Assembly (NCBI GenBank): GCA_046331665.1
Contig: JAXLQK010000025.1
Coordinates: 26,169-90,168 of the forward strand
DNA length: 64,000 bases
Source of the DNA: CAWBAT01 sp046331665
GTDB taxonomy: Bacteria; Acidobacteriota; Terriglobia; Versatilivoradales; Versatilivoraceae
Reading direction: 5' to 3'
Under the pieces are notes generated by a model. That model was given only the letters and a program-made list of their open reading frames with translations. It did not search any database and had not been told where the DNA came from. This document shows, piece by piece, positions 7,369 to 15,045 of this stretch. The position numbers and the translations under genes are program-made. How positions within the stretch are numbered: position 1 is the stretch's first letter; each line of letters opens with the position of its first letter.

Positions 7369-9396
7369 ATGGCTGAGCAAAATGCCGGGAAGACGGGGAC
7401 GCCCAAATTCAGCCCCTATGTTCCCCCGGAGAGCTCCATGACCGAATTCAGTCTGCGGGCACTCCTGATTGGACTGGTGATGTGTGTTGTCTTGGGGGCG
7501 GCCAACGCCTACCTGGGGCTCAAGGCCGGGATGACCATTGCGGCGACCTACCCGGCCGCTGTCATTGGCATGGCGTTGCTGCGCCTTTTCAAGGGATCGA
7601 TCCTGGAAGAAAATTTTGCCAGAACAGTCGGCTCAATCGGAGAATCCGTAGCCGCAGGAGCGATCTTTACGATTCCTGCATTTTTTATTGCGGGCGTCTG
7701 GCCCGAGTTTGCGACACGCGGGCATTACTTTGAGTCGACAGCGATCATGTTTGCCGGCGGGATCTTGGGAATCATGTTTGTGGCCTTACTTCGTGGGGTG
7801 ATGGTGGAAGACGCCGAGTTGCCATATCCGGAGTCTGTGGCCGCCTCGGAAATTCATAAAGCTGGCCGTGCCGGAGGCACAGGCGCAAAATTCTTGTTCT
7901 CAGCGATGGGAATGGGCGCTCTCATTCAAGCGCTTGGTCAGTTCAAGTTCTTTGCGACGAGCTGGGAAAAATTTGTGCCTTTCTCAAGAGTGACGATTGG
8001 TCTGCGGGCCAGCGGGAACGCGACCGCCCAAGGCGGCATGGTGCTGAGCCCGCCCGGAATCAGCCCGGCCTACATTGGGGTGGGTTATATTATTGGTCCC
8101 AAGCTGGCCTCATTGAATTTCAGCGGGGGTGTACTGGCTTGGGGACTTTTGGTTCCCATGGTTACCTATTTCTTGTCCCCATCCTTAATGCCCAACGGAA
8201 GCTCAGCGGATCCGGCGTCCTGGATCGAGTTGTCCAATAATGTCTGGAAGCTCATCGTGCGTCCGATGGCGATCGGGGGCATGCTCGTGTCGGCGGGCGA
8301 CACTTTATTTCGAATGAGGAACAATCTCATCGCCGGGATCAAGCGATCCATTGGAGATGTCAGGAAGGCGGCGACGGGTGAGCATGTGGAGATCCGCACG
8401 GAAAAGGACCTGAGCTTCAAATGGGTCATGCTGGGGATCCTGCTGACGGCCATTGTAACTTTCATCATCTATCACCATTTTGCCCAAGACCTGAAAGCAG
8501 CCTGGGTTGCCACAGTTGTCATGGTCATTGCCGGATTCTTTTTTGCAGCTGTTTCCGGTTATCTGGTCGGGGTGATCGGCTCTAGCAATAACCCCATCAG
8601 TGGATTGACGCTATCCACCTTATTGATTGCGGCCCTTTTGATGGTTGCCTTGGGTACGCATGGAAGCACCGGTGTCGCTGCCGTCTTAGGCGTGGCCGCA
8701 GTGGTCTGTGTGTCATCGGCAGTGGCCGGAGAAATGCTGCAAGACCTCAAAGTTGGGCATATTTTGGGAGGCACTCCCTGGAAAATGCAGTTGGGGGACC
8801 TGGTTGGAATGGGATTGGCTGCCGCTGTCATGTTCCTACCGCTGGTCGTATTGCATCAGGGGGACATCAACACTGGAGGGACTGGTTTCGGAGGCAAGAA
8901 TCTTCCCGCTCCGCAGGCGAGCCTGATGGCTTTGCTTTCGCAAGGGATCGTCGGCGGACAAATGGCATGGCCGCTGATCGTCGTCGGCATGTTGATGGGT
9001 GTCGGGTTCATCCTGATGCAAGTGCGAAGTCCGATGCTTGTGAGTGTTGGAATGTACCTCCCCCTGGAGACGACCTTTGCCATCTTTGTCGGAGGAGTTC
9101 TCAAGGGAGTCGTGGACCGTTGGAGCGCCAGCTTACAGCACAATCCCGCTCAAAAGGCTCGCGTCGACAACAATGGGATTTTGTTGGCTTCCGGCTTGAT
9201 CGCCGGCGAAGCGCTGATTGGCCTGTTGTTTGCCGCCCTGGCGTTTGCCGATGTCAAGTTGATTGAAATTTTCGAACATCCATCTTTTCTGACCAGTTTG
9301 GCGATCCTGGCCCTGATTTCCTGGGTCTTGATTCGTATACCCTTAAGCAATGCGGGAAGTCCGGACGAGCCGCCCCCACCCACGGCCGTGATGTGA
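7369..9396 (+). CDS. OPT family oligopeptide transporter
   Basis: A 675-residue polytopic inner-membrane protein of the oligopeptide transporter (OPT) superfamily, bacterial type. Early family signature: NAYLGLKAGMTIAATYPAAVIGMALLR, then ENFARTVGSIGESVAAGAIFTIPAF, and later VIGSSNNPISGLT. About 14-16 hydrophobic segments span the chain. I choose ATG 7369, six bases after GAGGAG, rather than the upstream in-frame start at 7300. The substrate is not known for bacterial OPTs in general; peptides are the default. The dipeptidase gene 75 bases downstream supports peptide use. Confidence 0.92.
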   Translation: MAEQNAGKTGTPKFSPYVPPESSMTEFSLRALLIGLVMCVVLGAANAYLGLKAGMTIAATYPAAVIGMALLRLFKGSILEENFARTVGSIGESVAAGAIFTIPAFFIAGVWPEFATRGHYFESTAIMFAGGILGIMFVALLRGVMVEDAELPYPESVAASEIHKAGRAGGTGAKFLFSAMGMGALIQALGQFKFFATSWEKFVPFSRVTIGLRASGNATAQGGMVLSPPGISPAYIGVGYIIGPKLASLNFSGGVLAWGLLVPMVTYFLSPSLMPNGSSADPASWIELSNNVWKLIVRPMAIGGMLVSAGDTLFRMRNNLIAGIKRSIGDVRKAATGEHVEIRTEKDLSFKWVMLGILLTAIVTFIIYHHFAQDLKAAWVATVVMVIAGFFFAAVSGYLVGVIGSSNNPISGLTLSTLLIAALLMVALGTHGSTGVAAVLGVAAVVCVSSAVAGEMLQDLKVGHILGGTPWKMQLGDLVGMGLAAAVMFLPLVVLHQGDINTGGTGFGGKNLPAPQASLMALLSQGIVGGQMAWPLIVVGMLMGVGFILMQVRSPMLVSVGMYLPLETTFAIFVGGVLKGVVDRWSASLQHNPAQKARVDNNGILLASGLIAGEALIGLLFAALAFADVKLIEIFEHPSFLTSLAILALISWVLIRIPLSNAGSPDEPPPPTAVM

Positions 9397-9471
9397 ACGG
9401 AAGAGGGGACGCCTCATCGCCATTGAGAGCCTTGCGCCAACAGAGAACTAATTCCCTGGAAGGAGTCCATA

Positions 9472-10929
9472 ATGTCAAGTGCCATTGAAGGATTGCAACC
9501 CGATAGCGTATGGAAGAATTTCGCGGCCATTTCAAAAATTCCACGCGGGTCCAAAGAGGAAGCGGCAATAGCCCGGTATGTGATGGATACCGCCAAGCGG
9601 CACGGATTGAAGGCTGACCAGGACGAATACGGCAATGTTGTTGTCCGGAAATTTGCCAAGCACGGACGAGAGCAGGTCAAGAGTCTGGCGTTGCAGGGTC
9701 ATCTCGACATGGTCTGTGAGAAAAACGCCAACGTGAAGCATGACTTTGCGAAGGATCCCATTGAGATCGTGCGGAAGGGGGCAGTCTTGACGGCGAATGG
9801 GACAACGCTCGGTGCCGATAATGGAATCGCGGTTGCCACCAACTTGGCCATCATGGAAAACCCGGATTTGGAACATGGTCCGTTGGAGCTCCTTTTTACG
9901 GTGGATGAAGAGACGGGATTGACTGGAGCCGCCAATTTGAAACCGGGCTTTTTGCAAAGCAGAGCCCTGATCAATCTGGATTCGGAAGAAGAAGGGGAAG
10001 TTTTTGTGGGATGTGCCGGGGGAAGGAACACGACGGGAACCTGGGCTCTTGAGTATGAGAAGGTGGAACCGAAGTATGCGCCTTATCTGTTAACGGTGAA
10101 AGGGCTCAAAGGAGGACACTCGGGCCTGGACATCGACCAGGGCCGGGGAAATTCCATCAAGATTCTCAACCGTGTTCTGCTGGCTTTGGCGGAGCTGGGT
10201 GGCCGCCTGTCAACCCTGAACGGAGGCAACAAGAGCAATGCCATTCCCCGCGAAGCTGAAGCTGAGCTCTTCCTGCCCAAGAAAAAATCCGCCGAATCCC
10301 AAGCACTCGTGGCGCACTTCGACGAAACGATTCGAGCCGAACTGTCCAGCGTAGAGCCGGCCCTGGAAATCCATCTCCAGGAAAGCACGGAGACAGGCAA
10401 AGGAAAAGTGCTTCCTCCCTCTCTGCAACGCAAGGTGTGCCAGACGCTTTCCGCCATGCCTCATGGGGTAGTGAAGATGAGCGCCGATATCAGCGGGCTG
10501 GTCGAAACATCAACCAACCTGGCGGTCGTAAGAACTGAAAAGAAAGCGATGGTGGTAACGACGAGCCAGCGAAGCTCCGTCGGGTCGGAGATGGAAGAAA
10601 TTTGTCAATCGGTCCGCTCCCTTCTGGAATTGGGAAAGGCCAGTGTGGACCAAGCCGATGGATACCCGGGCTGGAAGCCCAATTTGGAGTCCCCTCTCTT
10701 GAAGGTGGCGCGCGAAACTTACCATTCTCTCTTTGGGAAAGAAGCTCAAGTGAAGGCCGTCCACGCCGGACTGGAATGTGGAATCATCGGAGAGAAATTT
10801 CCGGGAATGGACATGGTGTCTTTTGGACCCACCCTGCGAGGAGTCCACTCGCCGGATGAGTGCATCGACATCGCTTCCGTCGACCGGTTCTGGACGTTTC
10901 TGCTGGGGATACTTCGCAACGTGGCCTAG
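9472..10929 (+). CDS. pepD: Aminoacyl-histidine dipeptidase (M20 family, PepD-like)
   Basis: Cytosolic metallopeptidase of family M20C that splits Xaa-His and similar dipeptides. Metal and catalytic motifs are intact: QGHLDMV, TLGADNGIA, FTVDEETGLTGA and the LINLDSEEEG stretch, with GLKGGHSGLDI in the dimerisation (lid) domain. At 485 residues it matches PepD length. AAGGAG lies just before ATG 9472. It directly follows the OPT transporter and likely hydrolyses what that imports. No signal peptide. Confidence 0.93.
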   Translation: MSSAIEGLQPDSVWKNFAAISKIPRGSKEEAAIARYVMDTAKRHGLKADQDEYGNVVVRKFAKHGREQVKSLALQGHLDMVCEKNANVKHDFAKDPIEIVRKGAVLTANGTTLGADNGIAVATNLAIMENPDLEHGPLELLFTVDEETGLTGAANLKPGFLQSRALINLDSEEEGEVFVGCAGGRNTTGTWALEYEKVEPKYAPYLLTVKGLKGGHSGLDIDQGRGNSIKILNRVLLALAELGGRLSTLNGGNKSNAIPREAEAELFLPKKKSAESQALVAHFDETIRAELSSVEPALEIHLQESTETGKGKVLPPSLQRKVCQTLSAMPHGVVKMSADISGLVETSTNLAVVRTEKKAMVVTTSQRSSVGSEMEEICQSVRSLLELGKASVDQADGYPGWKPNLESPLLKVARETYHSLFGKEAQVKAVHAGLECGIIGEKFPGMDMVSFGPTLRGVHSPDECIDIASVDRFWTFLLGILRNVA

Positions 10930-10933
10930 GTTG

Positions 10934-10949
10934 CCTCGGGGGACCGAGG
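10934..10949. terminator. Small hairpin between convergent genes
   Basis: CCTCGG (10934-10939), loop GGGA, CCGAGG (10944-10949). It begins five bases after the pepD stop and lies before the convergent RidA-like gene. There is no T-tract on either side, so a terminator role is only a guess. Confidence 0.25.
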
Positions 10950-10997
10950 TGGAGCATCGCGCTCATGAACCAGGCAGCGGCGGGAATGGTCACCTTT

Positions 10998-11483
10998 TCA
11001 TTTCTTCTTGGCGGGCACGATGGCGATGCATTCAATCTCCACTCGGGCCCCCAGCGCCAGGCCTGTCGTGCCAAGTGAACTCCTGGCCGGAAAATGGCTG
11101 GAAAAGTAGGACCGATAAATTTCATTGAACGTCGGCCATTCTTTCATATCTGCCAAAAAGACCGTGCATTTGACAACGTGATCCAGTGACGAACCATTTC
11201 GCTCCAGGATCGCCTTCATGTTTTCCATCACCTGTTTGGCTTCCGCTCGAATCCCGCCGGGAACAAGTTCCAGCTTGCCAGGAGTATTCCCTACCTGCCC
11301 GGCCAGATACAGCATGTTCCCCACCCGGACCGCTTCCGAAAAAGGCAACCCCAGGGCCTGGTTGGCGGGGGAGTTCAGGTAAACCACTTCGGGCTTCTCT
11401 GCTGAAAACGACATTGAGTGCCATCCCATCTTGGGAAGAATCAATCCCAGAGCGAGGCTCACCACCATCATCTTGAATCTCAT
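10998..11483 (-). CDS. RidA/YjgF-family protein with signal peptide
   Basis: A 161-residue protein whose residues from about 32 on form a complete RidA domain: YLAGQVG, AEAKQVMENMKAIL, VVKCTVFLADM and a C-terminal GARVEIECIAIVPAKK. The arginine of FPARSS sits where RidA enzymes bind the 2-imino acid carboxylate, so deaminase chemistry is possible. Unusually, the first 25 residues look like a Sec signal (MRFKMMVVSLALGLILPKMGW), which would place it in the periplasm. GAGGAG precedes ATG 11483. It lies 60 bases downstream of the mutase gene on the same strand. Confidence 0.85.
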   Translation of the reverse strand: MRFKMMVVSLALGLILPKMGWHSMSFSAEKPEVVYLNSPANQALGLPFSEAVRVGNMLYLAGQVGNTPGKLELVPGGIRAEAKQVMENMKAILERNGSSLDHVVKCTVFLADMKEWPTFNEIYRSYFSSHFPARSSLGTTGLALGARVEIECIAIVPAKKK

Positions 11484-11543
11484 TTTTGTCTCCTCTTTTG
11501 ATTAATGGGATAAGGGTTCAGACACCGCGGGCTCTTGCGATGT

Positions 11544-13148
11544 CTATGACAGGCTGCTAGTGTCTCGATATTCCCCAAAGACTTTGCGCAGTCGATCCGA
11601 AATTTCACCCACTGTAGCGTAAGCTTCAACGGCCTCAATCAGTGCGGGCATCAAATTTTCCGGACCGAGCGCCACGTTTTCAATCTGGCCGAGGCAGGCC
11701 TCCACGCGCTCCGTGTTTCGCCCCTGTTTAATTTGCGTGAGTGAGTGAAGTTGCTGTGTTTCCGTCTGCGGGTCAATCTGATGGAGGGGGATCGTCATCG
11801 GACTGTCGTCGATAAATTCGTTCACTCCGACAATGACTCGTTTTTTGCCCTCCACCTCCTTTTGGAATTCGTAAGCGGACTGCTGAATCTCCTTTTGGAC
11901 AAATCCGGAACTGATGGCGGAAAGCATCCCACCCATGGCCTCGATCCGATCGAGGTATTGCTGGCACTGGTTTTCAATGGAAAAAGTCAACGCCTCGACG
12001 GCGTAGGAGCCCCCCAATGGATCGGGAGTGTGAGTCACGCCGCTTTCATAAGCGATCACCTGCTGGGTCCGCAATGCCAGCCGGGCTGCTTCCTCAGTCG
12101 GCAGTCCCAGGGCTTCATCGCGGCTGTTGGTGTGGAGCGATTGGGCGCCCCCAAGAACTGCCGCGAGAGCTTGCAACGTTACTCTTATAACATTGACATC
12201 GGGTTGTTGGACCGTCAGAGTGCTGCCGGCCGTCTGAGCATGGAATCGCAGGAGCCAGGACCGGTGATCCTTGGCGCCAAAACGGAATTTCATGGTCTTG
12301 GCCCAAAGCCGCCGCGCCGCCCGGAACTTGGCGATTTCCTCGAGAAAGTTGTTGTGGACATTAAAGAAGAAGGAGAGGCGTGGAGCAAATTGATCCACCT
12401 GCAGACCCATCTGCTGGGTTGCTTCCACGTAGCTGATGGCGTTTGCCAGAGTGAAGGCCAGTTCTTGTACCGCTGTTGAGCCCGCCTCCCGGATATGGTA
12501 CCCGCTGATGGAGATCGGATTCCATTGCGGCAACTTCAGACTGCAATATTCTATGACATGGGTCACCAGCCGCAGTGAAGGCTGCAGCGGGTAGATGTAG
12601 GTCCCGCGGGCGATATACTCCTTGAGAATGTCATTTTGAACTGTCCCGGATAATTTCTCTTGCGGAACACCTTGCTGGCGGGCGACGGCGATGACCATTG
12701 CCAGCAGGATGGAGGCAGTGGCGTTGATCGTCATGGAAACCGACACTCGATCCAAAGGGATCCCCTCCAGGAGAGTTTCCATATCTCGTAAGCTATTGAT
12801 GGAGACTCCGACGCGGCCGACCTCTCCTTTCGACATGGGATGATCGGCATCCATTCCCATTTGCGTGGGGAGGTCGAAGGCCACCGAGAGGCCCGTCTGC
12901 CCATGCGCCAAAAGATATTTGAAACGCGCATTGGATTGGGCCGCTGTTCCGAACCCCGCATACTGACGCATCGTCCAGAGCCGTTCGTGATACATCAGGG
13001 GATAAATCCCCCGCGTAAAGGGATATTCTCCGGGCTTCCCGATTTCGCTCTCAAACTGGATTTCTGCCAGGTCATCGGGAGCAAAGCAGGATTTTACTCC
13101 ACGTTCCGGAGCCCTCAGTGCTTCAGGTTTATCTACCATCACAGACAC
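11544..13148 (-). CDS. Methylmalonyl-CoA mutase, catalytic (alpha) subunit of split type
   Basis: A 534-residue TIM-barrel mutase with no C-terminal B12-binding domain, as in two-subunit mutases. Counting from 13148, Y63, Q171, R181 and H218 align with Y89, Q197, R207 and H244 of the Propionibacterium enzyme at a constant offset of 26. Tyr plus Arg at the two substrate-carboxylate positions points to methylmalonyl-CoA rather than isobutyryl-CoA (Phe/Gln). Signature segments: YPFTRGIYP, GQTGLSVAFDLPTQMG, GTVQNDILKEY, SISGYHIREAG. The start may be ATG 13139 instead of GTG 13148. No small B12 subunit, MeaB or epimerase gene is in the window. Confidence 0.9.
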   Translation of the reverse strand: MSVMVDKPEALRAPERGVKSCFAPDDLAEIQFESEIGKPGEYPFTRGIYPLMYHERLWTMRQYAGFGTAAQSNARFKYLLAHGQTGLSVAFDLPTQMGMDADHPMSKGEVGRVGVSINSLRDMETLLEGIPLDRVSVSMTINATASILLAMVIAVARQQGVPQEKLSGTVQNDILKEYIARGTYIYPLQPSLRLVTHVIEYCSLKLPQWNPISISGYHIREAGSTAVQELAFTLANAISYVEATQQMGLQVDQFAPRLSFFFNVHNNFLEEIAKFRAARRLWAKTMKFRFGAKDHRSWLLRFHAQTAGSTLTVQQPDVNVIRVTLQALAAVLGGAQSLHTNSRDEALGLPTEEAARLALRTQQVIAYESGVTHTPDPLGGSYAVEALTFSIENQCQQYLDRIEAMGGMLSAISSGFVQKEIQQSAYEFQKEVEGKKRVIVGVNEFIDDSPMTIPLHQIDPQTETQQLHSLTQIKQGRNTERVEACLGQIENVALGPENLMPALIEAVEAYATVGEISDRLRKVFGEYRDTSSLS

Positions 13149-13210
13149 CCGCTGCGGTCAACGAAGGAACGATGGCCGCCGTAAATTGGTAAGAGCTGGG
13201 AACAGATGAA

Positions 13211-13459
13211 TTACTTCATCTTCCGGACTTGATAAAAGGAGTGAATTCCGTAGCCCAACATCAGCAGTCCGAAAGTAAATGCCGAGATGATGCTGACGAG
13301 TGAAATCTCGCCAAAATCCAAGTAGCGCTGGAGTTGCTTGTATCCATTGAAGGTAATGATGCCTCCAAAGACCAGGAACAGAAGCCCCATGGTCTCCAGG
13401 AAAATAACGCGAAGTGTCTTAAATAAGTCCCGGAAGGCATTCACAAATAGCTTGAACAT
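13211..13459 (-). CDS. Small two-helix membrane protein, unknown
   Basis: 82 residues with two hydrophobic segments (about residues 20-38 and 53-75: VIFLETMGLLFLVFGGIITF and LVSIISAFTFGLLMLGYGI), a short basic tail and an aromatic loop. No family recognised. It lies 62 bases upstream of the mutase gene on the same strand and could share its transcript. Composition and even hydrophobic pattern make it a believable gene. Confidence 0.55.
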   Translation of the reverse strand: MFKLFVNAFRDLFKTLRVIFLETMGLLFLVFGGIITFNGYKQLQRYLDFGEISLVSIISAFTFGLLMLGYGIHSFYQVRKMK

Positions 13460-13558
13460 TGGCCCTGGCCATCCCTATCCCCGAATTTCAAGAATCATAA
13501 CACAACTTCTCTTTGCGTTGGTGGCCGAGACACGCACAGCGAGCGCTACCTTGGGTGG

Positions 13559-13587
13559 CACAGACATGCCCAATGGGCATGTCTGTG
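13559..13587. repeat. Perfect 13-bp hairpin
   Basis: CACAGACATGCCC (13559-13571), loop AAT, GGGCATGTCTGTG (13575-13587): a perfect 13-bp stem with a 3-base loop. No T-tract follows, so it looks like a dispersed palindromic element rather than a terminator. Confidence 0.7.
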
Positions 13588-13747
13588 GACCTTGACGAGA
13601 CCTGATCGCATTCGAAAGCAGTTTTGGAGTGTGGAAGTTTGCTCCCGCTTTCAGGGGATGCCAGCTTGCTGGCGCCCTAAGTTTCCAGCTTCCATGATTA
13701 GGATATAGATTGTCTTCAATTCCATCATGCTGCCTTCCGCGCTTCAC

Positions 13748-13956
13748 GTCCCCGCAGGGGACAAAGATGAATAGCCGTGGGTGAGCGCAGCAACGCGGAG
13801 CGAAACCCACGGTAAGTAGATGGTTCAACCTCCAACCCCGGAGGGGTTGAGGGGGCATTTAGTTCGACCCCTCCAGGGTCGGGAATGATTGGCATCAATT
13901 CCAGGGGTAGCGCACCAGCGCAACCCCTGGCTACTCTAATTAGTCCCCTTCGGGGA
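13748..13956. repeat. Array of six short GC-rich hairpins
   Basis: Consecutive stems, each with its own sequence: GTCCCC/GGGGAC 13748-13762; CCGTGGGT/ACCCACGG 13775-13812; CAACCCC/GGGGTTG 13833-13849; CGACCC/GGGTCG 13865-13881; CCAGGGGT-A-GCGC/GCGC-A-ACCCCTGG 13901-13930 with a single A-A mismatch; TCCCC/GGGGA 13944-13956. Four of the loops are 3 or 4 bases. No protein-coding signal overlaps. It may be a structured RNA or a composite of dispersed repeats. Confidence 0.6.
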
Positions 13957-14327
13957 TTTCCTCAGAATAAGTTGATGTCTGTGTCATCCGGAGCGAAGCA
14001 AAACCTGCAATGGCGTTCGGGTCGGGGCTGATTTGGCAGGAATCCCATAGAGATGCTCACTGCGCATGTCTACGCCACCCGGCGGTTCCTGCAAGCAAAC
14101 CAGATCGCCAGGGACAGCAGCCCATCGGTTGATAATCCTCACCTCGCGTCGCCCCAGGTTCCGAAATGGTCGCGCGCGATTCGGTTGCCTTGACACCCCA
14201 GGGTAATGGGGGTAACATCGCCGCAGTTTGAGATGAATCAACGTCTTCTTCTTGAAAGTCCTCCTGAGTTCCAGGAAGGACCGCAGTTACGCGTGTTCAC
14301 TTCAGCGCACGGGGGCGCATAGAACCA

Positions 14328-14618
14328 TTGGATGAGAACTTAAAACAGTTGATGAAAGAGCTCGGCACTGCCATCAACGACACGCTCTCCAGTTCCGATA
14401 AAATTAGCGAGGCCATTTCACGAATTCGTGGCGCAGGTTATGATGTCTTTCTTGTTCTGGAAGCCACAATTGGTTTCAACAAACACCAGGAGCAGACCTC
14501 CGAAGAACTCGATCTTTCCAAGGAGCAGGAAAGCGTTGCCCGATTGGACATTACATCTCAGGACGTCAAGTTTCTGAAATCTCTTAAGATCAGCATTGAT
14601 GATAAGGAAATCACTTGA
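14328..14618 (+). CDS. Small helical protein, unknown
   Basis: 96 residues starting at TTG 14328; an in-frame ATG at 14352 is an alternative start that fits the helix equally well. The chain is polar, probably mostly helical (LKQLMKELGTAINDTL, KISEAISRIRGAGYD), with a hydrophobic patch DVFLVLEATIGF and an acidic middle. No family name recognised. It is followed within 10 bases by the next small gene on the same strand, which supports expression. Confidence 0.5.
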   Translation: MDENLKQLMKELGTAINDTLSSSDKISEAISRIRGAGYDVFLVLEATIGFNKHQEQTSEELDLSKEQESVARLDITSQDVKFLKSLKISIDDKEIT

Positions 14619-14624
14619 AAGCCG

Positions 14625-14990
14625 ATGCCGCTCGCGCTCCAGAGAAGTTTACCTAATGTCATGGGTGCCGGGTACAAGGCACCTTTGCTCTTCCAGCATC
14701 TAAATCGTTCCCTCATTTCCAGCCTCCTCGTGGTGTTGTTCCTGTGGACGACTTTCCCGACGAGCCTCGACGCTGGATCTAAACCCAAGACCGACAAATT
14801 CACGGGATACGTGGTTGCGGCGGGACCGAAATCGATTACCGTCAAGAGCAAGCAGAATATCTACCAGGTACGAACGTTTAATTATTCCCCCGCGGTTGAG
14901 CAACAAGTGATGAAAAAAAAGCTGCAGCCAGGAGCGAAGATCACGGTCCATTACACGCGGGGCACCGATGTGGCGGTAAAGCTGAAATAA
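14625..14990 (+). CDS. Small exported protein, unknown
   Basis: 121 residues, or 109 if the ATG at 14661 is used. A hydrophobic segment (SLISSLLVVLFLWTTF) followed by SLDAGSK looks like a signal peptide. The mature part of about 70 residues is basic and beta-rich (FTGYVVAAGPKSITVKSK, PGAKITVHYTRG), resembling small OB/beta-barrel domains that bind ligands at a surface, but I assign no family. Confidence 0.5.
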   Translation: MPLALQRSLPNVMGAGYKAPLLFQHLNRSLISSLLVVLFLWTTFPTSLDAGSKPKTDKFTGYVVAAGPKSITVKSKQNIYQVRTFNYSPAVEQQVMKKKLQPGAKITVHYTRGTDVAVKLK

Positions 14991-15045
14991 ATCGTTTTCC
15001 TTCATGGTGAAACACTCGGCTAAAGCGTGAATCCCTGAATCTTCC

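Larger units (their letters stand above)
13460..14327. other. 868-base gene-free region rich in hairpins
   Basis: No open frame here has protein-like features; a minus-strand frame over 13475-13858 simply reads through the repeats. The region contains a long perfect hairpin at 13559-13587, a GCCAGC/GCTGGC stem at 13660-13673, and a run of six hairpins from 13748 to 13956 (listed separately). From 13957 to 14327 I see nothing recognisable. Confidence 0.6.

Noticed and set aside
13475..13858. Minus-strand open frame of 127 codons over the hairpin region
   Set aside because: It is built from the palindromic repeats themselves, has no family features, and its composition follows the repeats. Read as repeat, not gene.
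13984..14241. Minus-strand open frame of 85 codons
   Set aside because: No recognisable motif, no ribosome site, and it lies in a repeat-rich spacer.
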